Source of the DNA: Marinobacter sp.
Lineage (GTDB): Bacteria; Pseudomonadota; Gammaproteobacteria; Pseudomonadales; Oleiphilaceae
Direction: 5' to 3'
Length of the DNA stretch: 6,699 nucleotides
NCBI GenBank assembly: GCA_017643965.1
Contig: JAEPMM010000186.1
Span: forward strand, 1 to 6,699
Shown here: piece by piece, positions 1 to 5,251 of the stretch
How the letters are laid out: each line of letters begins with the position of its first letter
How positions within the stretch are numbered: the first letter of the stretch is position 1
Position numbers and translations under genes: made by a program
Notes under the pieces: generated by a model
What the model was told of the DNA's origin: nothing
Database searches by the model: none
What the model saw: only the letters and a program-made list of their open reading frames with translations

Positions 1-43
1 GCCCCGCCCGTCCACCGCCACCGAAGCCCGAACCTACAAGACC

Positions 44-1630
44 CTACAGGTACCCCTGACTCCGCAGATAATCATCGTATGACCCGCTAAAGTCAGTAAT
101 CCCGTCAGCCTTGAGCTCAATAATCCGAGTAGCCAACGAAGAAACAAACTCCCGATCATGGCTGACAAAAATCAGCGTGCCCGGGTAGTTCTCCAGCGCC
201 AGGTTCAGCGCCTCGATGGACTCCATATCCAGGTGGTTCGTCGGCTCATCCATCAGCATCACGTTGGGCTTCTGCAGAATCAGCTTGCCGAACAGCATGC
301 GCCCCTGCTCACCACCGGAAATCACCCGCACGGATTTGCCGATATCGTCGCCGGAGAACAGCATCCGCCCCAGCGTACCGCGTACCAATTGCTCACCACC
401 GGTGGTCCACTGGGCCATCCAGTCCGACAGGGTGTCGTCGCTGGCGAAGTCCGCAGTGTGGTCCTGGGCGAAGTAGCCCACCTCGGCGCTGTCGGTCCAC
501 TTTACCTCGCCACTGTCCGGGGTGTAGGCACCGGCCATGCACTGCAGCAGCGTGGTTTTACCAATGCCGTTGGGGCCGATGATCGCCACCCGCTCGCCGG
601 CTTCCACCTGCAGGCTCAGGTTCCTGAACAGCGGCTTGTCATCAAACCCCTTGCTCATCTTGTCGAGGGTGACCGCCTGGCGATGCAGCTTCTTGCCCTG
701 CTCGAAACGGATAAACGGGCTCACCCGGCTTGAGGGCTTCACCTCCTCCAGCTGGATCTTGTCGATCTGACGGGCGCGGGAAGTGGCCTGCTTGGCCTTG
801 GAGGCGTTGGCGGAGAAACGGCTGACGAACTGCTGCAGTTCGGCAATCTGCGCCTTTTTCTTGGCGTTGTCCGACAACATGCGCTCGCGGGCCTGGGTGG
901 CGGCGGTCATGTATTCGTCGTAGTTGCCCGGGAACAGGCGCAGTTCGCCATAGTCGAGATCCGCCATGTGGGTGCACACGCTGTTCAGGAAGTGGCGGTC
1001 GTGGGAGATGATCACCATGGTGCTGTTGCGGGCCACCAGGATGTTCTCCAGCCAGCGGATGGTGTTGATGTCCAGGTGGTTGGTGGGCTCGTCCAGCAGC
1101 AGCACGTCCGGGTCGGAGAACAGCGCCTGGGCCAGCAGAACCCGCAGCTTCCAGCCCGGTGCCAGGGCGCTCATGGGCCCGTCATGCTGTTCCAGGGGAA
1201 TGTCCAGGCCGAGCAGCAGTTCGCCGGCGCGGGATTCGGCGGTGTAGCCATCCATTTCGGCGAACTGCACTTCCAGATCCGCCACGGCCATGCCGTCTTC
1301 CTCGCTCATTTCCGCCAGGGAGTAGATACGGTCGCGCTCTTTCTTGACCTGCCAGAGCTCCTCATGGCCCATGATCACCGTGTCGATGACCGAGCACTCT
1401 TCATAGGCAAACTGATCCTGACGCAGTTTACCCAGTCGGATGTTGGGCTCCAGCATGACCTGCCCGGAGGACGGCTCCAGGTCGCCACCGAGAATTTTCA
1501 TGAACGTGGACTTGCCGCACCCGTTGGCGCCGATCAGGCCATAGCGGTTGCCATTGCCGAATTTGACGGATACGTTTTCGAACAGGGGCCGGGCCCCGAA
1601 TTGCATGGTGATATTGGCGGTGGAAATCAA
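44..1630 (-). CDS. ybiT: ABC-F family ATPase, YbiT-type
   Basis: A 528-residue soluble ABC-F protein with two ATP-binding domains and no membrane segment. ABC-F proteins bind the ribosomal E site and act on translation; the exact role of YbiT is not settled. Domain 1 has Walker A GANGCGKS (34-41), a non-canonical signature APGWK near 157-161, Walker B ending LLLDEPTNHLD with catalytic Glu181, and switch SHDR (209-212). A charged linker at about 240-310 corresponds to the P-site tRNA interaction motif. Domain 2 has Walker A GPNGIGKTT (352-360), signature ISGGEQGR (437-444), Walker B with Glu462 and switch SHDR (490-493). It resembles E. coli YbiT (about 530 residues) along its whole length. 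An upstream in-frame start at 1738 would add 36 residues unlike the family. The TTG at 1630 gives LISTANITMQFG, which lines up with the YbiT N-terminus (MLVSSNVTMQFG), and a weak AGG lies upstream. An ATG at residue 9 is the alternative. It is divergent from ppiC. The family assignment is very secure and the start moderately so. Confidence 0.95.
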   Translation of the reverse strand: MISTANITMQFGARPLFENVSVKFGNGNRYGLIGANGCGKSTFMKILGGDLEPSSGQVMLEPNIRLGKLRQDQFAYEECSVIDTVIMGHEELWQVKKERDRIYSLAEMSEEDGMAVADLEVQFAEMDGYTAESRAGELLLGLDIPLEQHDGPMSALAPGWKLRVLLAQALFSDPDVLLLDEPTNHLDINTIRWLENILVARNSTMVIISHDRHFLNSVCTHMADLDYGELRLFPGNYDEYMTAATQARERMLSDNAKKKAQIAELQQFVSRFSANASKAKQATSRARQIDKIQLEEVKPSSRVSPFIRFEQGKKLHRQAVTLDKMSKGFDDKPLFRNLSLQVEAGERVAIIGPNGIGKTTLLQCMAGAYTPDSGEVKWTDSAEVGYFAQDHTADFASDDTLSDWMAQWTTGGEQLVRGTLGRMLFSGDDIGKSVRVISGGEQGRMLFGKLILQKPNVMLMDEPTNHLDMESIEALNLALENYPGTLIFVSHDREFVSSLATRIIELKADGITDFSGSYDDYLRSQGYL

Positions 1631-1653
1631 GAAACTGACCTGTCTGTGTGAGG

Positions 1654-1682
1654 GCCGGATGCGCCGGCAAAGAAAAGCCGGC
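1654..1682. repeat. Three GCCGG-containing units able to form alternative hairpins
   Basis: GCCGG at 1654-1658 pairs with CCGGC at 1664-1668 across the 5-nt loop ATGCG. The GCCGGC at 1663-1668 can instead pair with GCCGGC at 1677-1682 across an 8-nt A-rich loop. The two stems share the middle unit, so they exclude each other. They lie 24-52 bases upstream of the proposed ybiT start and would be in its 5' leader if transcription begins near 1676. Any regulatory role is inference. In GC-rich DNA such short pairings also arise by chance. Confidence 0.35.
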
Positions 1683-1688
1683 ATTGTA
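1683..1688 (-). promoter_or_regulatory. Candidate -10 element for ybiT
   Basis: Read on the minus strand this is TACAAT, five of six bases matching the sigma-70 -10 consensus. It would start transcription about 45 bases before the proposed TTG start. No good -35 hexamer is visible at 16-18 bp spacing, where the sequence is TCACGG or similar, so this is a weak prediction resting on one hexamer. Confidence 0.25.
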
Positions 1689-1694
1689 CAGGTT

Positions 1695-1718
1695 TGCGGC
1701 CGGAACCGTGAGGCCGCA
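1695..1718. repeat. Inverted repeat in the ybiT/ppiC divergent region
   Basis: TGCGGCC at 1695-1701 and GGCCGCA at 1712-1718 form perfect 7-bp arms around a 10-nt spacer. It sits directly upstream of the candidate ybiT -10, where an operator or a -35 region would be. It could be a protein-binding dyad or a hairpin. No known operator consensus is recognised. Confidence 0.35.
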
Positions 1719-1747
1719 GAAACACGGATAAAAAGCACTTGCCTCCG

Positions 1748-1762
1748 GCCCGCAGGGCGGGC
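1748..1762. repeat. GC hairpin upstream of ppiC
   Basis: GCCCGC at 1748-1753 and GCGGGC at 1757-1762 form a 6-bp stem with a 3-nt loop, 51 bases before the ppiC start. It is not followed by a T-run on the plus strand. On the minus strand a TTTTT run occurs only about 13 bases after it. It is therefore not a canonical intrinsic terminator in either direction. It may structure the ppiC leader or simply reflect base composition. Confidence 0.3.
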
Positions 1763-1813
1763 AGCATTCCTATCCTGAAGTATTCATTCACCGAAACCTA
1801 CAGGACACTATCC

Positions 1814-2092
1814 ATGACACAGGCAACCGCACGCCACATCCTGGTCGATAGCGAAGCAAAATGCGAAGAGCTTAAAAAAGCCATCGAAGGCGGCCAGGAT
1901 TTCGCCGACGTGGCGAAGCAGCACTCCTCCTGCCCTTCCGGACGCAACGGCGGTGATCTGGGCTCGTTCGGTCCGGGCCAGATGGTGCCCGAGTTTGACA
2001 AGGCGGTGTTCAACGGCGAACTGAACACCGTGATCGGCCCGGTCAAGACCCAGTTCGGCTACCACCTGCTGGAAGTGACCAGCCGGAGCTGA
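1814..2092 (+). CDS. ppiC: Peptidyl-prolyl cis-trans isomerase C (parvulin)
   Basis: A 92-residue single-domain parvulin that speeds cis-trans isomerisation of bonds before proline. It has no signal peptide, so it is expected in the cytoplasm. Parvulin landmarks are ARHILV with His8, CPSGRNGGDLG with Cys40 at the Pin1 Cys113-type position, the GQMVPEFDKAVF block (55-66), and TQFGYHLLEV with His84. Length and sequence match E. coli PpiC/Par10 (93 residues). The ATG at 1814 is preferred because an AGGA lies about 9 bases upstream and it gives the family N-terminus. A longer frame from 1739 would add 25 atypical residues. Its TGA (2090-2092) overlaps the ATG of the next gene by one base, so the two are likely cotranscribed and coupled. 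Confidence 0.95.
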   Translation: MTQATARHILVDSEAKCEELKKAIEGGQDFADVAKQHSSCPSGRNGGDLGSFGPGQMVPEFDKAVFNGELNTVIGPVKTQFGYHLLEVTSRS

Positions 2093-3054
2093 TGAGAACC
2101 GGATCCATCCTGCAACACCTCCGCGGCGGCCCGCTTCTGCAAATACTGGCTGCGGTGGGGGTTGTTCTGATCGTTCCACTGTTTTTTGTCGGTGGGCCGG
2201 ACTGGTCGTCGACGCCCCTGGACAGGGCTTTGTGGGATCTTGGCCATCTCATCTTTTTCGGGCTGGCCACCTACGCGGTCCAGCCATGGCGCTGGCTGCA
2301 GGGCTGGCGCCTGTGGCTGACTGCCACGCTGGTGGTGCTGGCGATTGGTATCACCATCGAATTGCTGCAGTCCGGGCTGGCGCGGCAGGAAGACTGGCGC
2401 GACGTGCTGCGCAATCAGATAGGCACCTGGCTGGTGCTTGCCTGGCATCCCCTGCTCACCTCCACAACCCGCACCCCGGGTTCCACACGCGCACTGGCGC
2501 TGGCGTCGCTGGCACTGGTTGCCTTTGAACTGGGCGCCGCCGGCGTGGTGGCTTCGCGGCAGTTCGAGATCAACAGCCAGCTGCCGCTGCTGTACAACTT
2601 TTCCCACGAACAGCCCACACGCTTCTGGCGCGGACCGGTGACGCCCTCATCCCTGCATGCCGGGACCAGCGAACGACCTGACTGGAAAAGCCTGGAAATC
2701 TCGCTGAACACCAAGCTCTACTCCGGCGCATCTCTGGACAACCTGGCGCCGGACTGGCGCGGCTACGACCAGCTCAGGCTGTCGCTGTTCAATCCCCACA
2801 GCGACAGCTTCACCATGAACCTGCGAATCAACGACGTCGCCCACGAGCGTGACGTTAACACCTACGGCGATCGCTTCAACACCCAGCTGGAACTGAAGCC
2901 GGGGATCAACCGTTTCACCCTGAACCTGGAAGACGTCAAGAACGCACCAGGAACCCGCACCATGGACATGTCCGACATCCGCAGACTGGGGCTTTTTGTG
3001 ATCCGGCTCCCCCAGCCGCGCACCGTCTACCTGACAGAGCTGAGGCTGGACTGA
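2092..3054 (+). CDS. VanZ-like membrane protein with C-terminal beta-rich domain
   Basis: A 320-residue two-part protein. Residues 1-155 contain about four to five hydrophobic segments (near 16-34, 48-63, 72-92, 106-123 and 133-153). They carry the VanZ pattern: DLGHLIFFGLATY (49-61), then ITIELLQ (87-93), then the acidic/aromatic QEDWRDVLRNQIGTW (99-113). VanZ-family proteins are envelope membrane proteins of poorly defined function, the founder being linked to teicoplanin resistance. Residues 156-320 are non-membrane, with alternating strand-like patterns such as WRGYDQLRLSLFNP and TVYLTELRLD. They resemble the CIA30/galactose-binding beta-sandwich type often used for carbohydrate binding, and probably lie outside the inner membrane. 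The start overlaps the ppiC stop (TGATG), with GGAG only 3 bases upstream, which suggests translational coupling. The 3' end overlaps the opposing M24 gene by 28 bp. The VanZ call is fairly firm; the C-terminal fold is inference. Confidence 0.8.
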   Translation: MRTGSILQHLRGGPLLQILAAVGVVLIVPLFFVGGPDWSSTPLDRALWDLGHLIFFGLATYAVQPWRWLQGWRLWLTATLVVLAIGITIELLQSGLARQEDWRDVLRNQIGTWLVLAWHPLLTSTTRTPGSTRALALASLALVAFELGAAGVVASRQFEINSQLPLLYNFSHEQPTRFWRGPVTPSSLHAGTSERPDWKSLEISLNTKLYSGASLDNLAPDWRGYDQLRLSLFNPHSDSFTMNLRINDVAHERDVNTYGDRFNTQLELKPGINRFTLNLEDVKNAPGTRTMDMSDIRRLGLFVIRLPQPRTVYLTELRLD

Positions 3055-4229
3055 GCCAGCGACCAGGGATTCGTGGTCAGGACTTCGGCGCCGGTGTCCG
3101 TGACCAGCAGTGTCTCGCTGCAACCAATCCCCCACTGGCCCGGTATGCGCAGACACAGCGGCAGGTGAAACACCATGCCCGACTGGAAGCGTGAGGATTG
3201 GCCCCGGGCAATGAACCCGGACCCTTCCACCCAGGACGGCGGAAACTGCGCACCCACGGTGTAACCGAACACTCCGGAGAAAAACACCTCACCCGCCAGC
3301 GGTGCCAGCGCCCTCTCTGCGGCGCGGGCAGCGGCATCGAAACTGACGTCCGGCTCTACGGCTTCGAGCAACGTCTCCACCACCCGCCGGCAGCCGTCAA
3401 ACACCCGCTGCATCGCTCGGGTCGGCACCCCGGCGACCACCGTCTGCATCATCGGGGCGGTGTAGCGCTTCCAGGCTGCGCCAAATTCCAGAAACACCGG
3501 GTCGCCCGGCTCAATGGCAAAACGTTTATGGTTGGTGTGGATAATGCTGCTGCGTTGCCCGACTGTAACAATGGGCTGCATGCTCATGAACTCACTGCCG
3601 GCGGCCAGCAACGCCTCGGCGCCAACCGCAGCGATCTCGTTGTCGGTGACGCCGTGCCTGACTGCCGCCACCGCAGCCTTCAGGCCCAACCCGGTAATGT
3701 GTGCGCTACGGCGCAGACAGGCCAGTTCCGCCGCGGATTTCACGATACGCACGCGCTTGAGGAGCAAGGCGCTGTCGACAAACCGGATATCCGGCAGGCG
3801 GGTGCGGACACCCTCAATCACGCCGTGGCGCAGGGAGCCGTGCCAGAAATCGACGCCGACCCGTTCCTCGAACCCGGACAACGCCTCGACCAGCGGCTCC
3901 AGCACCTCGCCGATGCCTTCCCAGCGATACCCCACCACCCGTTCCACCCGGGTGGTGACCATGGCCGGCCCCATCTCGATGGAGGGCACCTGCAACAGCA
4001 GGCTGGCAGGCGTCACCACCAGCGCAACGTGCACGGACACCTCGAAAGTGCTGTAGCCGGTCAGGTAAAAGATATCGGAAGGGTCAGTGAGCAGAAGCGC
4101 GCTGATGTCGTCTCGGGCCATCCCCGCCCGCACCCTGGCCAGCCGGGACTCGAATTCTCCGGGTGGGAACGGACACTCCGCACCCCGCGCGGCACTGGAC
4201 AGTGCAGTCTGGTAGGCATTGAAGTCCAT
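3027..4229 (-). CDS. M24-family hydrolase of the creatinase/ectoine hydrolase (DoeA-like) type
   Basis: A 400-residue cytoplasmic protein with a creatinase-type N-terminal domain (about 25-160; DPSDIFYLTGYSTFEV near 49-64) and a pita-bread M24 domain (about 165-385). It resembles proteins annotated as Xaa-Pro peptidases, and most closely, from memory, ectoine hydrolase DoeA. Shared features are VRIVKS, the LEFGAAWKRYTAP block and GYTVGAQFPPSW. The metal ligands of true M24 aminopeptidases are not conserved. The first Asp is Glu248 and the second is replaced in YTAPMMQT. The GHG-type His is replaced in GYTVG. His231, Glu248 and Glu372 sit where creatinase has its catalytic His and two Glu. It is therefore more likely a metal-independent amidinohydrolase or amide hydrolase than a dipeptidase. 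The substrate is unknown, because no doeB or other ectoine gene is nearby. The ATG at 4229 has GGAGG 7 bases upstream; an in-frame TTG at 4274 is rejected. It lies 76 bp downstream of the DUF2059-like gene on the same strand. Confidence 0.85.
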   Translation of the reverse strand: MDFNAYQTALSSAARGAECPFPPGEFESRLARVRAGMARDDISALLLTDPSDIFYLTGYSTFEVSVHVALVVTPASLLLQVPSIEMGPAMVTTRVERVVGYRWEGIGEVLEPLVEALSGFEERVGVDFWHGSLRHGVIEGVRTRLPDIRFVDSALLLKRVRIVKSAAELACLRRSAHITGLGLKAAVAAVRHGVTDNEIAAVGAEALLAAGSEFMSMQPIVTVGQRSSIIHTNHKRFAIEPGDPVFLEFGAAWKRYTAPMMQTVVAGVPTRAMQRVFDGCRRVVETLLEAVEPDVSFDAAARAAERALAPLAGEVFFSGVFGYTVGAQFPPSWVEGSGFIARGQSSRFQSGMVFHLPLCLRIPGQWGIGCSETLLVTDTGAEVLTTNPWSLAQSSLSSVR

Positions 4230-4236
4230 GGGGCAC

Positions 4237-4241
4237 CCTCC
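4237..4241 (-). promoter_or_regulatory. Shine-Dalgarno of the M24 gene
   Basis: Read on the minus strand this is GGAGG, with a further G-rich flank, 7 bases before the ATG at 4229. It decides the start against the longer in-frame TTG at 4274, which would add 15 residues. Confidence 0.75.
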
Positions 4242-4297
4242 CGCAAGCGCTTCCTTCCAGAAGGGTGGACCCAAAACTTCCGTTGATCAACTCCCGG

Positions 4298-4317
4298 CCC
4301 GGGAATCAGCTCCCGGG
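4298..4317 (-). terminator. Strong stem-loop spanning the DUF2059 gene stop codon
   Basis: CCCGGGA (4298-4304) and TCCCGGG (4311-4317) form a perfect 7-bp GC-rich stem with a 6-nt loop that holds the TGA of the upstream gene (4306-4308). A second palindrome, TCCCGG-C-CCGGGA (4292-4304), overlaps one arm and gives an alternative fold. No T-run follows on the minus strand, so it is not a canonical intrinsic terminator. It may act as a partial terminator or as an RNA-stabilising 3' structure between the two minus-strand genes. Confidence 0.35.
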
Positions 4318-5127
4318 ATTGAGAAAGCGCACCATCTGGTTGCCAATGGACTCGATCGGGTCGGTAATGGCGCGCTGAATGCTGTTGGTGACCACGCGGG
4401 AAAAACGGGAGCCTGCATCACTCTCCAGAAATTCAATGTACAGCCCCAGTTCCTGCGCACTGATGTCGCGATAGGTAAACAGGTAACTGTCGAACACCTG
4501 CTGGTTGACCATGCCCTCGAGCATGCCGCGCTGGCTTTCGATCTGCGACTGGATCTGCTCAAAGGACGCAGCATCGCTGCCTTGCAGGGCGGACAACGCA
4601 GTCGCCAGGCCCAGCTGCACGGCAATGGAGGTGTCGACCGCGCTCTCGGTAGCGCGCGAGGCCCTGTCAAAACGGTCAAACATATCGACACGCTCACTGC
4701 CGCGGAAGCGCTTGTTGAGTTCCGCAGCGCGGGTCTGGATTTCCGCCCAGGCCTCCGGCCGCGACGCGGCGATTTCCGCATCGGCAATTTTCTGGGCCAG
4801 CGGCGTGTCGTACCAGTCCATCACCGACTGCAGTTGCGCGTCACTGAGGGTGGATTCCAGGTCAGCGGTGATCTGCGCCTGAATCTTCCGCGCGTTGAAG
4901 CTGCTGCTGACCATGTGGCCGATGGTGTCGGCCGCGAACGGCGGCACCCGGCCACTTTGTTTGAGCCCGTCGCGGATACCCTGGCTCATCATCGCCGGGT
5001 ACTGGGCAACGATGTCATCAATGGGTGATGCCGCCAGTACCGCATCGGCGGAGGGGGCGGCCTGGGCCGTCCCCCATAGCAGGGCGACGGAAACTAAAAC
5101 CGGTTTAATTTGGGAAAATGCTTTCAT
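4306..5127 (-). CDS. Secreted DUF2059-like protein
   Basis: A 273-residue exported protein of unknown function. Residues 1-23 are a Sec signal peptide: basic start MKAFSQIKP, hydrophobic core, and cleavage site TAQA/APSAD. There is no lipobox cysteine, so a soluble periplasmic location is expected. The mature protein is largely helical. A segment at 94-122 (LSDAQLQSVMDWYDTPLAQ...) has the DUF2059 pattern of a polar helix followed by a Phe/Trp-Tyr-x-(S/T)-P/G-x-x-K/R element. A related segment recurs at 222-250 (ISAQELGLYIEFLESDAGS...), suggesting an internal duplication. The ATG at 5127 gives a clean signal peptide; the ribosome-binding site upstream is weak. It is divergent from the transglycosylase gene and 76 bp upstream of the M24 gene. 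The DUF2059 assignment is from pattern recognition and is moderate. Export is well supported. Confidence 0.75.
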   Translation of the reverse strand: MKAFSQIKPVLVSVALLWGTAQAAPSADAVLAASPIDDIVAQYPAMMSQGIRDGLKQSGRVPPFAADTIGHMVSSSFNARKIQAQITADLESTLSDAQLQSVMDWYDTPLAQKIADAEIAASRPEAWAEIQTRAAELNKRFRGSERVDMFDRFDRASRATESAVDTSIAVQLGLATALSALQGSDAASFEQIQSQIESQRGMLEGMVNQQVFDSYLFTYRDISAQELGLYIEFLESDAGSRFSRVVTNSIQRAITDPIESIGNQMVRFLNPGS

Positions 5128-5137
5128 GGCCTATCAT
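5110..5137 (+). promoter_or_regulatory. Candidate sigma-70 promoter for the transglycosylase gene
   Basis: TTGGGA (5110-5115) and TATCAT (5132-5137) match 4 of 6 and 5 of 6 consensus bases with a 16-bp spacer. Transcription would start near 5144, giving a leader of about 108 bases before the ATG at 5252. The element overlaps the start codon of the opposing DUF2059 gene, so the two directions could interfere. If it is the only promoter, transcription would begin inside the Shine-Dalgarno of the small ORF at 5150. Confidence 0.3.
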
Positions 5138-5149
5138 CCGAGGAGATTG

Positions 5150-5227
5150 ATGGGCGGTTTATGCCACGGCAAAAGCACCCCCTGCAAGCGATACCGGGTG
5201 TGGTTTGATGACAAATTGGTAGGGTAA
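5150..5227 (+). CDS. Possible 25-residue leader ORF
   Basis: An ATG at 5150 preceded by AGGAG (5141-5145, 4-base gap) opens a 25-codon frame ending in TAA at 5225-5227. The peptide is short, basic and contains two cysteines (MGGLCHGKSTPCKRY then a mixed tail). It matches no family I know. The TAA lies one base before the GGAGGG (5229-5234) that appears to serve the transglycosylase gene, a layout compatible with a translated leader or reinitiation. Against it: the ORF is short, and the best visible promoter would start transcription inside its ribosome-binding site. I treat it as a candidate only. Confidence 0.3.
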   Translation: MGGLCHGKSTPCKRYRVWFDDKLVG

Positions 5228-5228
5228 C

Positions 5229-5251
5229 GGAGGGTTCTGGTTTTCCAGCCC
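5229..5251 (+). promoter_or_regulatory. Distant Shine-Dalgarno with bridging hairpin
   Basis: The only good Shine-Dalgarno before the ATG at 5252 is GGAGGG at 5229-5234. Counted from the last G of GGAGG (5233) it is 18 bases away, too far for efficient initiation. Between them CTGG (5237-5240) and CCAG (5245-5248) form a 4-bp stem with a TTTT loop. Folding it would remove 12 bases and leave an effective spacing of about 6. An in-frame TAA at 5225-5227 rules out a much longer protein. Confidence 0.4.

Noticed and set aside
1..43. Terminator or gene fragment at the left edge, downstream of ybiT
   Set aside because: The 43 bases show a short CCTACA direct repeat but no stem followed by T residues and no recognisable coding fragment.
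968..1651. 227-codon open frame on the plus strand opposite ybiT
   Set aside because: It lies wholly inside a firmly identified ABC-F gene. Its residues are rich in Gln, His, Gly and Val, as expected for a GC-rich antisense shadow, and it has no recognisable domain.
1748..1762. Hairpin as an intrinsic terminator
   Set aside because: There is no adjacent T-run on either strand, and no upstream gene on either strand would need it here.
1739..1813. Upstream extension of ppiC by 25 residues
   Set aside because: It is not part of the PpiC family N-terminus, it passes through the GC hairpin, and the ATG at 1814 has its own AGGA.
2059..2607. 182-codon minus-strand frame opposite the VanZ-like gene
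   Set aside because: The plus strand encodes clear membrane helices and the VanZ motif. This frame is Gln/Arg-rich with no family match.
3198..4286. 362-codon open frame on the plus strand opposite the M24 gene
   Set aside because: Antisense shadow of a well-conserved gene. Composition is His/Pro/Arg/Gly-rich and low in hydrophobic periodicity, and no domain is seen.
4219..5028. 269-codon open frame on the plus strand opposite the DUF2059 gene
   Set aside because: The opposite strand encodes a clean signal peptide and patterned helices. This frame has neither, so it is a shadow.
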